From NCBI GenBank assembly GCA_030839105.1, contig JAUZEI010000584.1, positions 1-5,422 on the forward strand: a DNA stretch of 5,422 nucleotides, in the 5' to 3' direction. The DNA comes from Actinomycetota bacterium. Its GTDB lineage: Bacteria > Actinomycetota > Acidimicrobiia > IMCC26256 > PALSA-610. Shown in pieces: positions 4,058 to 5,422 of the stretch. Both the position numbers and the translations under genes were made by a program. Each line of letters starts with the position of its first letter. The stretch's first letter is position 1. The notes under the pieces were generated by a model. That model had not been told where the DNA came from. It worked only from the letters and a program-made list of their open reading frames with translations, and did no database searches.

Positions 4058-5422
4058 CGCGCAGCAATGTCACGGAGCTTGTGCTTCATGACCTTGCCGG
4101 TTGCGTTGCGGGGGAGCTCTTCGACGAACCAGAGACTGCGCGGCCGTTTGTAATCGGCGAGTTTGTCCGCACAAAACGCCAACAAAGCGTCCTCTGAGAG
4201 CGTCGCACCCGGCTTGCAGACGACGAAGGCCCCGACGTCTTCGCCGAGAACCGGGTGGGGCACGCCGACGACCGCGGCTTCCTGAACGTCGCCGTGCTCG
4301 AGGATCACCGCTTCGACGTCGGTCGCGTAGATGTTGTTGCCGCCGCGAATGATCATGTCCTTGATGCGACCGGAGATGTAGACGAATCCGTCGGCGTCGA
4401 GATACGCGAGGTCGCCGGTACGTAGCCAACCGTCGTCGGTCCAGGTCGACGCGTTGGCGCCGTCGTCCTTGTAGTACTCACGCCGCTTGCCGGGCAGCCG
4501 CACGAGCAGCTCACCGACCTCCAGCGGGGGTCGGTCCTCGTCGGTATCGGGATCGACGACCCGAACTTCCATCGGCGGATTCGGTTTGCCGACGGAACCG
4601 ATGCGCTTGTCGGCCTCCCCACTCGGCATGGTGATGAACGCGGGACCCGCTTCGGTCAGACCGTAGGAATTGATCACGGACGCCTGCGGCATGCGGTCCT
4701 GCAACTTCTTCAACGTCGCCGGCGCGAGTGGCGCGCTACCGATCGAAACTGCAAGTGGCCCCGAGAGATCGGCGCTCTCGAAACGCGGGCTCGCGGTGAT
4801 GAGCTCCGCCATCGCGGGAACGAGGAAGATCATCATCGGCTTGTCGCGTTCGACCACGTCGAACCAACGGTCGACGTCGAACTTCGGCATGTAGAGCCCG
4901 CTGAGCCCCATCTTCATCGGGTTGTAGATGAAGCTCATGCCCGCGAACGTGAACAGCGGCGCGCCGTGTAGCCAGCCGAGGTTGGTCCAACTCGGTGCGG
5001 TGTTCGGGATCATCGCGACGTTGTGGTGCCGGACCAGCACACCCTTCGGCAACCCGGTCGTGCCGGACGTGTACATGATGTCGGCGATGTCGTCGGCGTC
5101 GATCGGCACCTGCATGTGGCTCGAATCGTGGCCGTCGAGCTCCGACCAATCGCCCGCCTCGAGCACCGCCTTGATGGGCATCGACTTCTCGACCACCCGC
5201 GAGTTCTCGAGCAGTCGGTCGTTCGTGATGACGACGGTCGGCTCCGCGTGACGAAGGATCGTCAGCACCTCGTCGATCGAAAGCCTGGTGTTGACCGGCA
5301 CCATGACCGCGCCCGCTTTGTGAATCGCCGCGTAGGCAACGATCCATTGCAAGCAATGATCGCTGTCCATGTAGAGGGCGACCCGGTCCTGTTTGGCGAC
5401 GCCATGCTCGACGAGCCAGCGC
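4054..5422 (-). CDS. AMP-dependent acyl-CoA synthetase/ligase (5' partial)
   Basis: Adenylate-forming enzyme that activates a carboxylic acid with ATP and joins it to CoA. The frame is open to the right edge: 17 codons lie upstream of the Met at 5370-5368 and read RWLVEHGVAKQDRVALYMDS, the usual N-terminal G-V-x-x-x-D-R-V-A segment, so that Met is internal and the real start lies beyond 5422. About 455 residues are visible of the usual 500-550. Numbered from the first visible full codon: AHKAG-type helix and VPVNTRL near 42-47, the phosphate-binding YTSGTTGLPKG at 117-127, GLTEAG at 254-259, GELLVR near 303-308, WLRTGD at 332-337 with the adenylate-binding Asp, YISGRIKDMIIRGGNNIY at 348-365 (hinge region), and NATGK at 439-443 with the catalytic Lys443. 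All signature motifs are intact. Substrate cannot be read; medium/long-chain, aromatic or sterol side-chain acids are possible. Its TAG overlaps the TAA of the convergent secreted-protein gene. Confidence 0.93.
   Translation of the reverse strand, partial: RWLVEHGVAKQDRVALYMDSDHCLQWIVAYAAIHKAGAVMVPVNTRLSIDEVLTILRHAEPTVVITNDRLLENSRVVEKSMPIKAVLEAGDWSELDGHDSSHMQVPIDADDIADIMYTSGTTGLPKGVLVRHHNVAMIPNTAPSWTNLGWLHGAPLFTFAGMSFIYNPMKMGLSGLYMPKFDVDRWFDVVERDKPMMIFLVPAMAELITASPRFESADLSGPLAVSIGSAPLAPATLKKLQDRMPQASVINSYGLTEAGPAFITMPSGEADKRIGSVGKPNPPMEVRVVDPDTDEDRPPLEVGELLVRLPGKRREYYKDDGANASTWTDDGWLRTGDLAYLDADGFVYISGRIKDMIIRGGNNIYATDVEAVILEHGDVQEAAVVGVPHPVLGEDVGAFVVCKPGATLSEDALLAFCADKLADYKRPRSLWFVEELPRNATGKVMKHKLRDIAAR

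Noticed and set aside
1..5422. CRISPR array, tRNA or rRNA gene, insertion sequence or attachment site
   Set aside because: No spaced direct repeats, tRNA-like cloverleaf, transposase motif or terminal inverted repeats were recognised on either strand.

Overview
The window comes from a high-GC actinobacterium. The best fit is the class Acidimicrobiia or a close relative: the left edge holds the end of a protein with the 'L/MVASDGG-F-F…FLGSL…L-APIVGIA' repeat that is abundant in that group, and the rest is DUF2889, amidohydrolase-2, MaoC-N, SnoaL and acyl-CoA ligase genes, typical of lipid- and sterol-degrading actinobacteria. GTG starts, an overlapping GTGA start/stop and very short intergenic gaps fit the same picture. 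The lineage call is an inference from content, not a measured placement.

Layout, left to right. (1) 1-122, plus: last 39 codons of a repeat protein cut by the window edge. (2) 152-922, minus: DUF2889 protein. (3) 952-2094, plus: amidohydrolase-2 metal-dependent hydrolase, head-to-head with DUF2889 across only 29 bp. (4) 2103-2555 and 2552-3034, both minus: a two-gene operon in which a FAS1-like dehydratase-fold (MaoC-N/HadA-like) gene is followed, through a 4-bp GTGA overlap, by a SnoaL/NTF2-fold gene. (5) 3035-3190: a 156-bp divergent control region with a bulged inverted repeat, a strong ribosome binding site for the minus operon and a possible promoter placed for a leaderless plus transcript. 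(6) 3191-4057, plus: a secreted 288-residue protein with an N-terminal neocarzinostatin-like domain and a C-terminal beta-rich domain. (7) 4054-5422, minus: an AMP-dependent acyl-CoA synthetase whose N-terminus lies outside the window and whose stop codon overlaps that of the secreted protein. No stretch longer than 300 bases lacks a gene.

How the genes could work together: the acyl-CoA ligase would activate a carboxylic acid to its CoA thioester. The MaoC-N-type and SnoaL-type proteins have folds used in hydration/dehydration and isomerisation of such intermediates, and amidohydrolase-2 enzymes act on ring-cleavage or carboxylated products. This suggests a small catabolic neighbourhood, but no substrate can be read from the sequence and the genes are not one operon. 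The secreted neocarzinostatin-like protein seems functionally separate. I see no defence system, CRISPR array, RNA gene, transposon or other clearly new system. The most notable items are the orphan neocarzinostatin-like protein, the MaoC-N/SnoaL pairing without a catalytic hydratase partner in view, and the compact divergent promoters.
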